DNA from: Obelidium mucronatum | Taxonomy: Eukaryota > Chytridiomycota > Chytridiomycetes > Chytridiales > Chytriomycetaceae | Length of the DNA: 64,000 bases | Assembly (NCBI GenBank): GCA_025765595.1 | Contig: JAIVFH010000008.1 | Location: 495,874 to 559,873 of the forward strand | Reading direction: 5' to 3' | Shown: piece after piece, positions 52,831-62,187 of the stretch | Numbering within the stretch: the first letter of the stretch is position 1 | How the letters are laid out: each line of letters starts with the position of its first letter | The notes under the pieces: model-generated | Seen by the model: only the letters and a program-made list of their open reading frames with translations | What the model was told of the DNA's origin: nothing | The model's database searches: none | Program-made: the position numbers and the translations under genes

Positions 52831-53617
52831 CAATTAATTGAAAGCACTGACCATCCAAGTGCTTATAAATCAAGCAATGAGAAAATTTTAAGCCCAGAAA
52901 ATCACCAAATTAGTCTCTTAATCCGGAACACATTAATGCACATGAAAAATTTTACATGAAAAATTTTTCAACTAAAAATGAAAAGTTCTCTTTTTATTAA
53001 TCTATTAATCAAAAAAATCATAAACCACCCACTAATTGCAATCATTTGATGATACAAAAACAGAACTTTTACACCAACTATTAATATTTGAGTACTAAAC
53101 TGACTTTGATATACATCCAAAAATGTGTTACAAATGCAGGTTACACAAACACCACCAAACCACCAGAAGCCAAGTACAGTAAGTAGTAAGAAATGTAATA
53201 ACTACTCTTTATTTTTATTGTGTTAGGCGATAAAATGAAATTTTGAATTTCTAAAGTTCCTGGCAGGACTCGATCCTTACTCTTTTACATGGTCCCAGTG
53301 AGAACTGTTGAGGCTAAGAACCCTGTGGCCCATTTGCCCACTGATGCGGTGCATCAACTTGATGTGTTGATTTCTGATTGGAGGAAATCATGAAGGGGAA
53401 ATTAATTACAAATTAATAAAGTGTCATTTACAAAATGTATTCATCTTTCTCATGTGAGCAAAGGCGCCCCAGCACATGGATCATGTATTACTGTATTCCA
53501 GTTTGCATGAATAAGTATTTAGAGAAGCAGTCCAGGCGCTAGCCCTGAATGCATTATGCCCCATGTTTGAATCACGGAAAGTCCTTTTATAAGATTCGGG
53601 TTGAAATATTCAATCAG
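52831..53617 (+). repeat. Composite direct repeat, left copy
   Basis: Nearly identical to 58058-58858 at a constant offset of 5,227 bp, with a small size change only in the SINE part. It includes an AT-rich block (52831-53260), repeat R2 (53266-53470) and a truncated SINE head (53511-53617). Confidence 0.85.
53511..53617 (+). mobile_element. tRNA-derived SINE-like element, copy D (truncated)
   Basis: Shows the degenerate head (AGTCCAGGCGCTAG, then CATGTTTGAATCACGG), and AAGATTCGGGTTGAAATATT with CAATC, then stops. Sequence matches the first half of copies B and C. Confidence 0.6.
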
Positions 53618-53936
53618 CAGGAATAAACCCACCCAAATATTGTCCTTGTGTGTCCTGGCTGACTCACAAATAATCCAAGTGCTACGTTTTTCTAAGCTAG
53701 GAATTATCTTCGGGTTGGCCAAAATCACAAATGATGTTGGATGTTGTTTTTTTGTGTTCTAATTTAAAGAAGTGAGTTGAACGTATTGAAAATATGAAAA
53801 ATTAGGAAGCCTTTTATTACTTACTTAAACCCACTTGCACTGGTTCTTTGGATGAAATCTTAGTTTGACAAAATATAGCTGCTATATAATTGACTTCACA
53901 AATGAAATTTTGGATCAAATCATTGAAAAAAATTCA

Positions 53937-54467
53937 ATGACTCAAATTGAGCAGTTGAAGGCAAAGCTGGCTGAACGGCAGGCGTATGCTGCCAGTCTGA
54001 GGGCCTTGATTGATCAGAGAGCCCAGCAAGCCGATGAGCTGTTTGCACTCCGTCAAAAAGTTGCCACATTGAGGGAAATGAAAGATGGCAAGGTTCCATT
54101 GCCATTCAGGTTTGAGGCTGAATCAACTCCGCTACTGGACGTGAAGTTTGCGTGCAAGTACGTCTCTCCTGATGCACTGCCGTATGATGAGTTTGTTTTG
54201 CTGAATCAGACGGAAGATTTGGAGGCTTTTCAGCAAATGATCAATGAAATCGTCAACAGAGACGAGAATGTAGACAATGTCCTGCTTCAGGCTATTGACG
54301 ACGCAGCTGCTGCCAATGGGGACTGCCCCCTTTATTACCTCACAGATTGCGATGTAAGTTGTGACACTCTGTAGTTCTTGCTACTAGTATTGAACCATGT
54401 TTTGCAGAGACGCAACACACAGCTGTTGTTGGCAGGTGCACTTATGACTGTTTTGTTTTCATACTAG
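53937..54467 (+). CDS. Unrecognised coiled-coil protein with hydrophobic C-terminus
   Basis: Exons 53937-54353 and 54408-54467 (GTAAGT donor, TTTTGCAG acceptor) give 158 aa. It begins with a coiled coil (MTQIEQLKAKLAERQAYAAS, then LIDQRAQQADELFALRQKVA), followed by an acidic globular part (FACKYVSPDALPYDEFVLLN). The second exon adds RRNTQLLLAGALMTVLFSY, a possible tail anchor. No family recognised. It is the first of three intron-containing genes lying between the two copies of the composite direct repeat. Confidence 0.55.
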
Positions 54468-54507
54468 AAAACGGTTTATTCGCTCAAATAAACAACTTCA
54501 AATCAGT

Positions 54508-56089
54508 TTATAAACCTAATTGTTGATGCTGTTGTTGGTTCTGAACATTATTGGTTTCAGCAGCAACGCTTTTGTGTCCAACTTCGCCAGCCAACTTGTA
54601 GATTTCTGCTTCCAATGTCACCTTCACATGCTCTGAAACCATTTTTTGGAACTCTGGGCTCTGCAAATGGGCATCAAAAAGTGCCCGAGCAGCAGTATTC
54701 ACTTTCTCAATGAGCTCAGGAGAATCTGTAAGATCAGTTGCCTTTGTTTCAATTTTGGTCACCGCAGCAGTCACTGCAGCATTGATTGGTAGCAGTTTTC
54801 ACAGACTCAGTAGCGGCAGTCACTGCGGCATTGGTAGCAGTTTTCACAGACTCAGTAGCGGCAGTCACTGCGGCATTGGTAGCAGTTTTCACAGACTCAA
54901 TAGCAGCATCCTTTTCATTTGTGATTTGATTATTGATTTTTGCATTGAGCTCTGCCACTTCGACTTCTTCCATAGCTGCATTCAGCACAAGAGGCTTAGA
55001 TGGATCAACATAGCTGAAACCCAAATTGTAAAGAGCGCCTCCCACTTGTTGAGCAACAGGAACCCAGCCAGTAGCTGTGAAAATGAGTTCAGTGCACAAA
55101 TGATAATAATTGAGTATACATATACACACGATAGGTTGCTTCTTGCAAGGGTACATAGGCTTCATAAGCGGCCAAAGCAGCCTTATGAACCTCATTGTTT
55201 GGGTCCATTTCTTCCTCGCCAATTACTTCAAGTTTCTTAGCCGCCACATCCAACGCTTTCTTTTCCCCCTGGCGAGCCTCTAATCGAGCACCATAGTTAC
55301 TTGCCTTAAATTTAGAAATAAAGCATTAATTTAAAATACCATGGTTGATCAAAATAACCTACAAAATAAGCACCAACTGCAGCAGGAGCAACATAATCCT
55401 TGACTGTATCCATCACTGCTTTTTTGGCTTCTTCAGGAATGGCTATTGCAATCAGAGATCCAACTGGAGGTGCTATTTTTGCGTACGATTCCTTGACAGT
55501 ATCCATCATTGTCTTATGTTCCTCCTGGTTACTATTCTCCACTTCTGTTGCTGGCACCACAGGTACATACTGCTGAGACCCTGACTGCAAAGACGGAATT
55601 CTTGAAACAGCTTCTGCGAGATTAACCAATCCAGTTTTCACAAATTCGCCTCCTGTCTTCAAAACCACACCAACTGTGGCAGAAGTTGTGTCCAGAGCTC
55701 TTTCTTTGGAGTGTTTAAATCCATCTTCTAAACCACGATTGTTAGGCGTCAAGGCTTCCATAACATCTCTGACTTTGGGTTTTCCAGTTGGGGCATTGAC
55801 GCTAAGATTGGCTTTGGGTTTGACAGTAACAACCACGTTGTTTTTGGTTTTGAAGTCAAACTCTTGAAAGCTACGATCCAATTCAATGGTTTGGCCTGAT
55901 CCGGGCATGGGAATTGAAACATGACCACTGGTATTTCCTGTTATTGCAATATCAGAGGTTGTGTGTAGATTGATCAAACTTACCAGAGGTAGAAGGACCA
56001 GAATTGGCATTTGTCACTGCCAAATTAGGCAGAGAAGAAGACGGAATGCCTGCCATGGCAGGTGGTGCCATTTGTAAATAGGACAACAT
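54508..56089 (-). pseudogene. Unrecognised Ala-rich helical protein, 4-bp frameshift
   Basis: Four exons (55984-56089, 55363-55937, 55130-55304, 54508-55074) would give 472 aa if a 4-bp tandem duplication (ATTG ATTG, 54781-54788) were absent. It starts MLSYLQMAPPAMAGIPSSSL. The middle has SGHVSIPMPGSGQTIELDRS, FDFKTKNNVVVTVKPKANLS, and helices such as YAKIAPPVGSLIAIAIPEEA. The last exon has TESVKTATNAAVTAA repeats, then TKIETKATDLTDSPELIEKV and a helical tail with polyGln. The repeats have an apolipoprotein/perilipin-like amphipathic look (inference). The duplication shifts the frame and cuts off the last about 85 residues, so it is a recently damaged or polymorphic gene. Confidence 0.55.
54789..54923 (-). 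repeat. 45-bp coding tandem repeat (three units)
   Basis: Three units of 45 bp encode TESVKTATNAAVTAA. They are almost identical, which shows recent expansion. The 4-bp ATTG duplication lies at the edge of the array. Confidence 0.85.
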
Positions 56090-56127
56090 TCCGAACCAAT
56101 TTGTTTTCTGAAACCAATTTGTACAAG

Positions 56128-57530
56128 ATGACCACACAAACGCTTCAACAGGTCCAAGTGCAAGTATTCAGCCGAGCTGTGCTTCAACATAGCATTGAGA
56201 CTCTTATTGTTGGTCATGGCGTGAGAGTGAATGAGCTGCAGTGGGTTGAACCACAACCACCAACAAATGTGGGGTCGGTGACTGTCGATGCCCTTATTGC
56301 TGGGAACGCTGCTGGAAATCTGAGAGAGGCCATGCGCAAGGCATTGACCAGAAGAGAAAGTGCGCTTCTTGCGCTCTATCGGTGAGTTTCTTTTCCAATA
56401 TAATGCAACATGTGATCCATTTGCTAACTGGAAGTTGCACACTCAGTTTGGCCGATAGCTTGATGCTGCTGCATGCCGCTATCGAAGCTGATGCTGCCCT
56501 GCCATTGGCTCAGAATCGCTATTATCCTGCGGCCCCAAAAGACATCATTGATCTTGCCACTATCCAACAAGTGTACACTCGCTCAGACACATTTGCTGCC
56601 GAGCTGACTGTATTGGACGATTCTTTGGTGCATCTTGACCGCTTGGTTCATGTGTCACTGCAAGTTGCCCTCTCAGCCAGTCCCCTCCTTCAAGTTATGA
56701 ATCCCACTGTGGAGGCTGCGGTTGCGAAGCTGGATCTCACCAATTCCGTTCCAAATATTGCCCTTGACTACACCAAAGAATTTGTGTGTGTGTTTGTTGG
56801 ATTCAATATGCTTGAGACTTTCAAGACAGCTATTGTACGCAATGATCCTGCCCCGTTCCTGCAACCGGGCCTCACAGCCGACCCTTCCATCATTGTCCGT
56901 GAAGACTTTTCCCATTTTCCTGATCAGACCCTAAGCTACATGTTTGCGCCTGGGAAGGGAATTGAACCCACCAAGAGTTGGATGCAACGAAAGATTGAGT
57001 ATGGGCCTGACTATGACTTTTTTGACTTTGAGTCTCATGGTGATGCAGAAGGCACGGGTGGATTTTCAGCCAATGTTGTTGTTAAGTTTGCTGCACTTCC
57101 CGATTTGACTTTGAGTGGGCATGTGGAGATCCATTATCGCGTTGGTCTTGTGAACAACCTGAACTTCTTTTTCAACATGACTGCTTCAACTTATCCAGCT
57201 AATTTTGACTGGAGCAGTTATTGGCCAATGTCTGAACGGAAGGTGGTGAACACTGTTGCAGAGCTGGAAAGTCAAACTGCAGCATTACAAATTACATGTG
57301 CAAATGACACGGCGGCTTTGGCGATAAGTAACGCTGCTGGAGACACAGTGCCTGATGTAAACAAACCTTTAAGTCCGCAAGAGCTTCAAATTATTCAGGA
57401 TGCTTTCGTAGCAGCTGGAGTCAAAGGTGTTTCTGTGTCAGACTTTTGCAAGACCAAAGCCTACGAGGACTTGCTTGATAAAATTGTTGCGGCCAGAATC
57501 AAGGAAATGAAAGCAGGTGGAGCAGTTTAA
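56128..57530 (+). CDS. Unrecognised 445-aa protein
   Basis: Exons 56128-56381 and 56447-57530 join in phase. N-terminal part is helical (VFSRAVLQHSIETLIVGHGV, NLREAMRKALTRRESALLAL). Then come LVHLDRLVHVSLQVALSASP, KEFVCVFVGFNMLETFKTAI, and a beta-looking part (FSANVVVKFAALPDLTLSGH, VEIHYRVGLVNNLNFFFNMT, YPANFDWSSYWPMSE). Helical C-terminus ends IVAARIKEMKAGGAV. The last 150 residues hint at a jelly-roll-like beta sheet, but no family is recognised, so a structural-protein origin is only a guess. Divergent from the 54508-56089 gene (38 nt between starts), so they may be co-regulated. Confidence 0.65.
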
Positions 57531-57746
57531 CAACATGAATCGAAAAGGAGGAAGCGAGTGAAAATTATCAACTTTTCTTATTGACAAATAAAATCCAAGT
57601 CAGTTTTACTAACTTAGGAAATTAGCAAATTTTTAGTAGATCAGGATTAGACTTAGGACTTAGTCAAGTAACAACTAAATGCCAAAATCCAATTAGTATT
57701 AGGCAGAATGTTTGTTTGGAAGAATGGCAGCAAATTTCAATAGAAC
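57531..57746. other. Intergenic, no gene seen
   Basis: AT-rich. Contains CAGGATTAGACTTAGG, also present at 52284-52300 just after the telomere-type repeat, hence a further small shared repeat. Confidence 0.4.
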
Positions 57747-57921
57747 GATGCTTTTGGTGCAGCGGTCAAGGCACTGGCTTTGAGAGCGGTATGCCCCAGG
57801 TTCGAATTACGGACGCTACTTTTATAAGATTCGGGTTGAAATATTCAATCCGTCCAATTTTTATGTATATGCGTAATACTCAACATCAATGCAAATCCAT
57901 TTTATTATTGAGTTTCCTGGT
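57747..57921 (+). mobile_element. tRNA-derived SINE-like element, copy B
   Basis: Head with GGTGCAGCGGTCAAGGCACT (A box) and CCAGGTTCGAATTACGG (B box), hairpin motif GGGTTGAAATATTCAATCC, then a shortened tail ending CAACATCAATGCAAATCC and ATTATTGAGTTTCCTG. Confidence 0.75.
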
Positions 57922-57935
57922 AAGCTTGGAGAATT

Positions 57936-58050
57936 TTTGCGCTGAATATTTAAGCGCTGACACTTTAAGCGCTGAATACTTCAGCGCTGAATATTTCAGC
58001 GCTGACACTTTAAGCGCTGATCAGCGCTGAATAATTAAACGCTGACACTT
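57936..58050. repeat. 15-bp minisatellite with AGCGCT core, array 2
   Basis: About seven units of the same 15-bp family as at 52455-52830, directly before the right copy of the composite direct repeat. Confidence 0.85.
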
Positions 58051-58057
58051 TAAGTGC

Positions 58058-58858
58058 TAAATAATTGAAAGCACTGACCATCCAAGTGCTTATAAATCAA
58101 GCACTGAGAAAATTTTAAGCCCAGAAAATCACCAAATTAGTCTCTTAATCCGGAACACATTAATGCACATGAAAAATTTTACATGAAAAATTTTTCAACT
58201 AAAAATGAAAAGTTCTCTTTTTATTAATCTATTAATCAAAAAAATCATAAACCACCCACTAATTGCAATCATTTGATGATACAAAAACAGAACTTTTACA
58301 CCAACTATTAATATTTGAGTACTAAACTGACTTTGATATACATCCAAAAATGTATTACAAATGCAGGTTACACAAACACCACCAAACCACCGGCAGCCAA
58401 GTACAGTAAGTAGTAGCAAATGTAAAAACTACTCTTCATTTTTATTGTGTTAGGTGATAAAATGAAATTTTGAATTTCCAAAGTTCCTGGCAGGAATCAA
58501 TCCTTACTCTTTTACATGGTCCCATTGAGACCTGTTGAGGTTGAGAACCCTGTAGCCTATTTGCCCATTGATGCGGTGCATCAACTTGATGTGTTGATTT
58601 CTGATTGGAGGAAATCATGAAGGGGAAATTAATTACAAATTAATATTTACAAAATGTATTCATCTTTCTCATGTAAGCAAAGGTGTCTCCTAATGTCGGC
58701 AGCACACGGATTGTGTATTATTGTATTCTAAACTGCATTAATAAGTGTTTAGTGCAGCGGTTAAGGCGCTGAAACTGAGAGCTTTATGCCCTAGGTTCGA
58801 ATCCCCGGAAGTGCTTTTATTCTAAGTATAAAGATTCGGGTTGAAATATTCAATCTGT
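58058..58858 (+). repeat. Composite direct repeat, right copy
   Basis: Matches 52831-53617 in the same orientation at an offset of 5,227 bp, including the AT-rich block, repeat R2 (58476-58690) and the head of SINE copy C. Differences are scattered substitutions and a few short indels. Confidence 0.85.
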
Positions 58859-58968
58859 ACAACTTATAGATTATTTCTAATCTCTGTAAAGTAGTGTAAG
58901 TGATATTGGATCTTTTATGTGTAATACTCAACATCAATGCAAATCCATTTCATTATTGAGTTTCCTGC
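58741..58968 (+). mobile_element. tRNA-derived SINE-like element, copy C (longest)
   Basis: Head GTGCAGCGGTTAAGGCGCTG and TAGGTTCGAATCCCCGG (A and B boxes), body with GGTTGAAATATTCAATC hairpin, middle ATTTCTAATCTCTGTAAAG, tail TAATACTCAACATCAATGC ending TTGAGTTTCCTG. The full-length match to copy A on the opposite strand defines the unit as about 200-230 bp. Confidence 0.78.
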
Positions 58969-59452
58969 TTGAAGAATTTTTATTTTTTGTCACAAAAAAA
59001 TTGCGGATTGAATTTTTCAATCCAAGTTCAACTGCTATAACCTAAACACAACCATAATACATAATACCTTTGAGTGCCAAAAAAAAACTAAATTTTATCA
59101 TTATGATGGTTCTTAAAAAACGCAGTGTGGTTTGATCCAGGCACCCGCCGCATGCAAGACCACAGCTTTGCCAGTCAGCTACTGCTAATTACATCAAAAT
59201 TAATCCTGCAGATAATAATTCAGTATTGTTAAAAAAGGAATCTTTAAACCTGGAACGGCTGGAACGGTTACTTGAGATGTTCTTGGATGAAATATGTGTT
59301 GTGTTTCCAAATGAAAATGGTGTATTTTAATTTAATTTTCTTCATCTTATCTTTTCTTTTCATTTTTAATATTTTCTCTTTTTCACTTTTCCTCCAAAAA
59401 TGATCTGGCCACCTGGCCACACACCTCACCCTTGATGGCAACTTGCTGGTTT
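58969..59452. other. AT-rich repeat region with tRNA-like relic
   Basis: No gene. Minus strand 59118-59190 has an A-box-like TAGCTGACTGGCAAAGC and B-box-like GGATCAAACCA, a tRNA-derived relic. A hairpin motif GGATTGAATTTTTCAATCC is at 59005-59023. Confidence 0.45.
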
Positions 59453-59594
59453 GGCGACCTGAAGAGGAGTTGAAAGGCTCCTCGCTTTAAAATTACGGGT
59501 TGCCACCACAAGGGACCTTGTTTGGCGACCTGAAGAGGAGTTGAAAGGCTCCTCGCTTTAAAATTACGGGTTGCCACCAGGGGCCTTGTTTGCC
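59453..59594. repeat. 71-bp tandem duplication
   Basis: Two copies (starting 59453 and 59524) of a unit beginning GGCGACCTGAAGAGGAGTTG are nearly identical. They keep a short minus-strand frame open (59383-59631), but that frame has no other support. Confidence 0.85.
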
Positions 59595-60097
59595 GCTCGA
59601 GGTTCTTGTCTATTTCCAAACATCTTGACATCTCCAGTATTTTCTTTCTTACTCTACACCGCTTGTTATACTAAATAATGGTAACCTTTCTCATTTTAGT
59701 TGACCGCTCCATGTCATCTGCACTCGCAGGTTGCTTTGACCGTGGCATATTGAACACACAGCAATGGACATCTTCTGTGCTCGAAAGTTGCCGCCTTTGA
59801 CGGTGGCACCAATCTCTCTGATTGAACTCACGGAGTGAACCGTTTGATCGGAGAGGGAGGTGTCGGCAGCCATCTTCTTGCAAAGAGAAAGGACACCGCA
59901 GATGGCAGCTCGGGCCGGCTTGTGACGCTTTGATTCGCATCTTAGCCAGGGTCCCTCCTCTGCCGCGATATCACACCTTGGTGCGTCGGGGCGGGGGGCG
60001 GTGTCCCCAGTGTCTTTTGCTGTCTGTTTTTGTCTTGGGAGATCCCCTAACGTTTCGGTGATGCGGCTATTTGGCTCTGGCGGCTGTTCAGCGCTGA
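59595..60097. other. Moderately GC-rich region, no supported gene
   Basis: Several overlapping short frames (for example 59671-59940 minus) have no recognisable motif or start context. It may be a relic of a transposon. Confidence 0.35.
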
Positions 60098-60410
60098 AAG
60101 ATTAAGCGTTTTATTCTGCGCTTAGTGTCTCTGCGCTTAATTTTTCTGCGCTTAATGTTTCTGCGCTTAATTTTTCTGAGCTTAATGTTTCTGCGCTTAA
60201 TTTTTCTGCGCTTAATTTTTTTGCGCTTAATGTTTCAGCGCTGAATTATTCTGCGCTTAATTTTTCAGCGCTGAATTATTCAGCGCTTAATTTTTCAGCG
60301 CTTAATTATTCAGCGCTTAATTTTTCTGCGCTTACTGATTCTGCGCTTTACTTTTCTGCGCTTAATGTTTCAGCGCTTAATGTTTCAGTGATTAATATTT
60401 CAGCTCTTCA
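60098..60410. repeat. 15-bp minisatellite, TCTGCGCTTAATTTT variant, array 3
   Basis: About 20 units with the core [CA]GCGCTTAAT and a 15-bp period, related to arrays 1 and 2 through the GCGCT core. Confidence 0.85.
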
Positions 60411-60947
60411 TTTTTAGTTTCCCTGCTCAGTGGTAGGTGAGGGGGCTCCAGACATTGGCCCAGTTTTCCTTTGATCCACCCGCTCTACTCATTGATCATC
60501 CATGCAATATGGAAGGTACAACTAGTCCATAGCCATCAAGTTCTGGCTATCTAAAGATGATTTAAGATATCAATTATACACAACGCATCTTCAATAAGAA
60601 GAGTCACTTGAGATCCTGAAAAAAGTAGTCATATCCTGCCGCCTTTTGATGCAAGCACAATCACAAATGATGTCAATTTTTCATGGTCTAATATTAAAGT
60701 TAAAGTTAAGAAGTGTTGGAGTTGAACGGATTGAAAATTTCAATCCAAAATCTATATTGTGATGAAAAAACCCAGCATTAAGATTTTGTTTAGCTTTCAT
60801 TCAGTAATAAATTATGAAGATTCTATTGGTTATATTTTTCTGGTCTAAACATTTCAGGTTGAATTATTCAATTCCGATTACTCTATTTTTCAGTACAAGG
60901 TAGGTTAAAAGCCAAAATGTATTCTAATAGATGCTACACAACAATCT
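60411..60947. other. AT-rich region, no gene seen
   Basis: Contains two hairpin motifs (60728-60746 and about 60855-60877). The last about 60 nt (CAGTACAAGGTAGG...) match the 3' flank of the next gene family member near 62125-62180. Confidence 0.4.
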
Positions 60948-61541
60948 TTATAAAAAGGCATTCCATCTCAGATCCAGCTCCTCATACATAGTCTCAAGTG
61001 CATAGTCATAACGATCAACCGAATCAGCAGAGTAGAAGCGTAAATCTCGCGTCAGCTCGGAATGCAGCCACAATGCAAAGTCCTCCCACTGCTCACACTT
61101 TGGCAACAATCCGTCGATACGATCACCACCGTACATCTCCTTCCAGTAGTCACGAATTCCAAGCTGTATGGCCAACTTCACCTCACGTTCCAAATAGATG
61201 TATATTGGCATCATAATGTCCAACAATAAAAGAGACTGGTGTATGGTATTTTGCATAACCATCGACCTTTTCAAGGCTTTGATGGCGCGCATTCTATGCA
61301 AAAAAGATGCATGGTTGCCTGGAAGCCCCTCTGGTTTGCTGTAAGTTTCTTGAAGGTTGATCAAGCCAACCAGATGGTTGCGCTGCCAACCGAAGCCTCG
61401 AGCATAACGGTCGCATTCAACAATCTGTTGTAGGGCCTCCTTCTCAGCACTGCAGAGTAGATGGAAGGAGGCAGATGGATCAAATGGAGGGAGACTGTCT
61501 TGCATTCTGCAAATTAAATTCAGTATGTTGATGCATGCCAT
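60948..61541 (-). CDS. Unrecognised helical protein, 5' end in tandem repeats
   Basis: 197 aa from the first ATG, or start at 61505 (MQDSLPPFDPSASFHLLC). Helical content is strong: AEKEALQQIVECDRYARGFG, RMRAIKALKRSMVMQNTIHQ, LDIMMPIYIYLEREVKLAIQ, then YWKEMYGGDRIDGLLPKCEQ and SVDRYDYALETMYEELDLRW. No family recognised. The first about 45 codons and upstream region are repeated twice more at 61588-61930, as truncated copies. Its 3' flank resembles that of the F-box-like gene at 62188, suggesting a shared origin of the locus ends. Confidence 0.55.
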   Translation of the reverse strand: MACINILNLICRMQDSLPPFDPSASFHLLCSAEKEALQQIVECDRYARGFGWQRNHLVGLINLQETYSKPEGLPGNHASFLHRMRAIKALKRSMVMQNTIHQSLLLLDIMMPIYIYLEREVKLAIQLGIRDYWKEMYGGDRIDGLLPKCEQWEDFALWLHSELTRDLRFYSADSVDRYDYALETMYEELDLRWNAFL

Positions 61542-61930
61542 TTCAGGAGTATTTAAGGGTGAATTTATTAATCAACCCCTAGGGTTCGAAGCCACAAGCA
61601 TTACGGTCGCATTCAAGGATCTGTTGCAGAGCCTCCTTCTCAGCACTGCAGAGTAGATGGAAGGAGGCAGATGGATCAAATGGAGGGAGAGTGTCTTGCA
61701 TTCTGCAAATTAAATTCAGTATGTTGATGCATGCCATTTCAGGAGTATTTAAGGGTGAATTTATTAATCAACACCTAGGGTTCGAAGCCACAAGCATTAC
61801 GGTCGCATTGAATGATCTGTTGCAGAGCCTCCTTCTCAGCACTGCAGAGTAGATGGAAGGAGGCAGATGGATCAAATGGAGGGAGAGTGTCTCGCATTCT
61901 ACAAATTATATTCAGTTTTTTGATGCATGG
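61392..61930 (-). repeat. 196-bp tandem repeat (2.7 copies) covering a gene 5' end
   Basis: Units begin at 61392, 61588 and 61784 (GAAGCC...), giving a period of 196 bp. Each holds the start codon region and first coding segment of the minus-strand gene at 60948-61541 plus its upstream DNA. Outer copies read MQDTLPPFDPSASFHLLCSA and then run to a stop shortly after (CDRNACGFEP). Confidence 0.9.
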
Positions 61931-62187
61931 TTAAAAAATATGGCTGCACATGCTTCATGAATAAGCCCTGCCATCTTATTTGCTTAAAAAATGTATTTCT
62001 ATTCTGATTGCACATCCATTTCATAATTGAGTTCTTTCATGATAATGTTGGATCATCACAATAAAATTTCGGGTTGAATTATTCAATCCGAGTTCAACTG
62101 CAGTCACACAAACACACATCTCTTCAGTACAAGGTGGGGTAAAATCCCAAATTTATTCAAATGTAGGCTACACAACAACCAGTACTT
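61931..62187. other. Intergenic with hairpin motif
   Basis: No gene. GGGTTGAATTATTCAATCC lies at 62071-62089, part of the hairpin family seen in the SINE-like elements. Confidence 0.45.

Noticed and set aside
52447..52833. 128-codon minus-strand frame of YSALKVSALK repeats
   Set aside because: The 15-bp period keeps any frame open; no unique sequence, start context or homology.
59671..59940. Short minus-strand frame in a GC-richer patch
   Set aside because: No motif, several overlapping alternatives, located among repeats.
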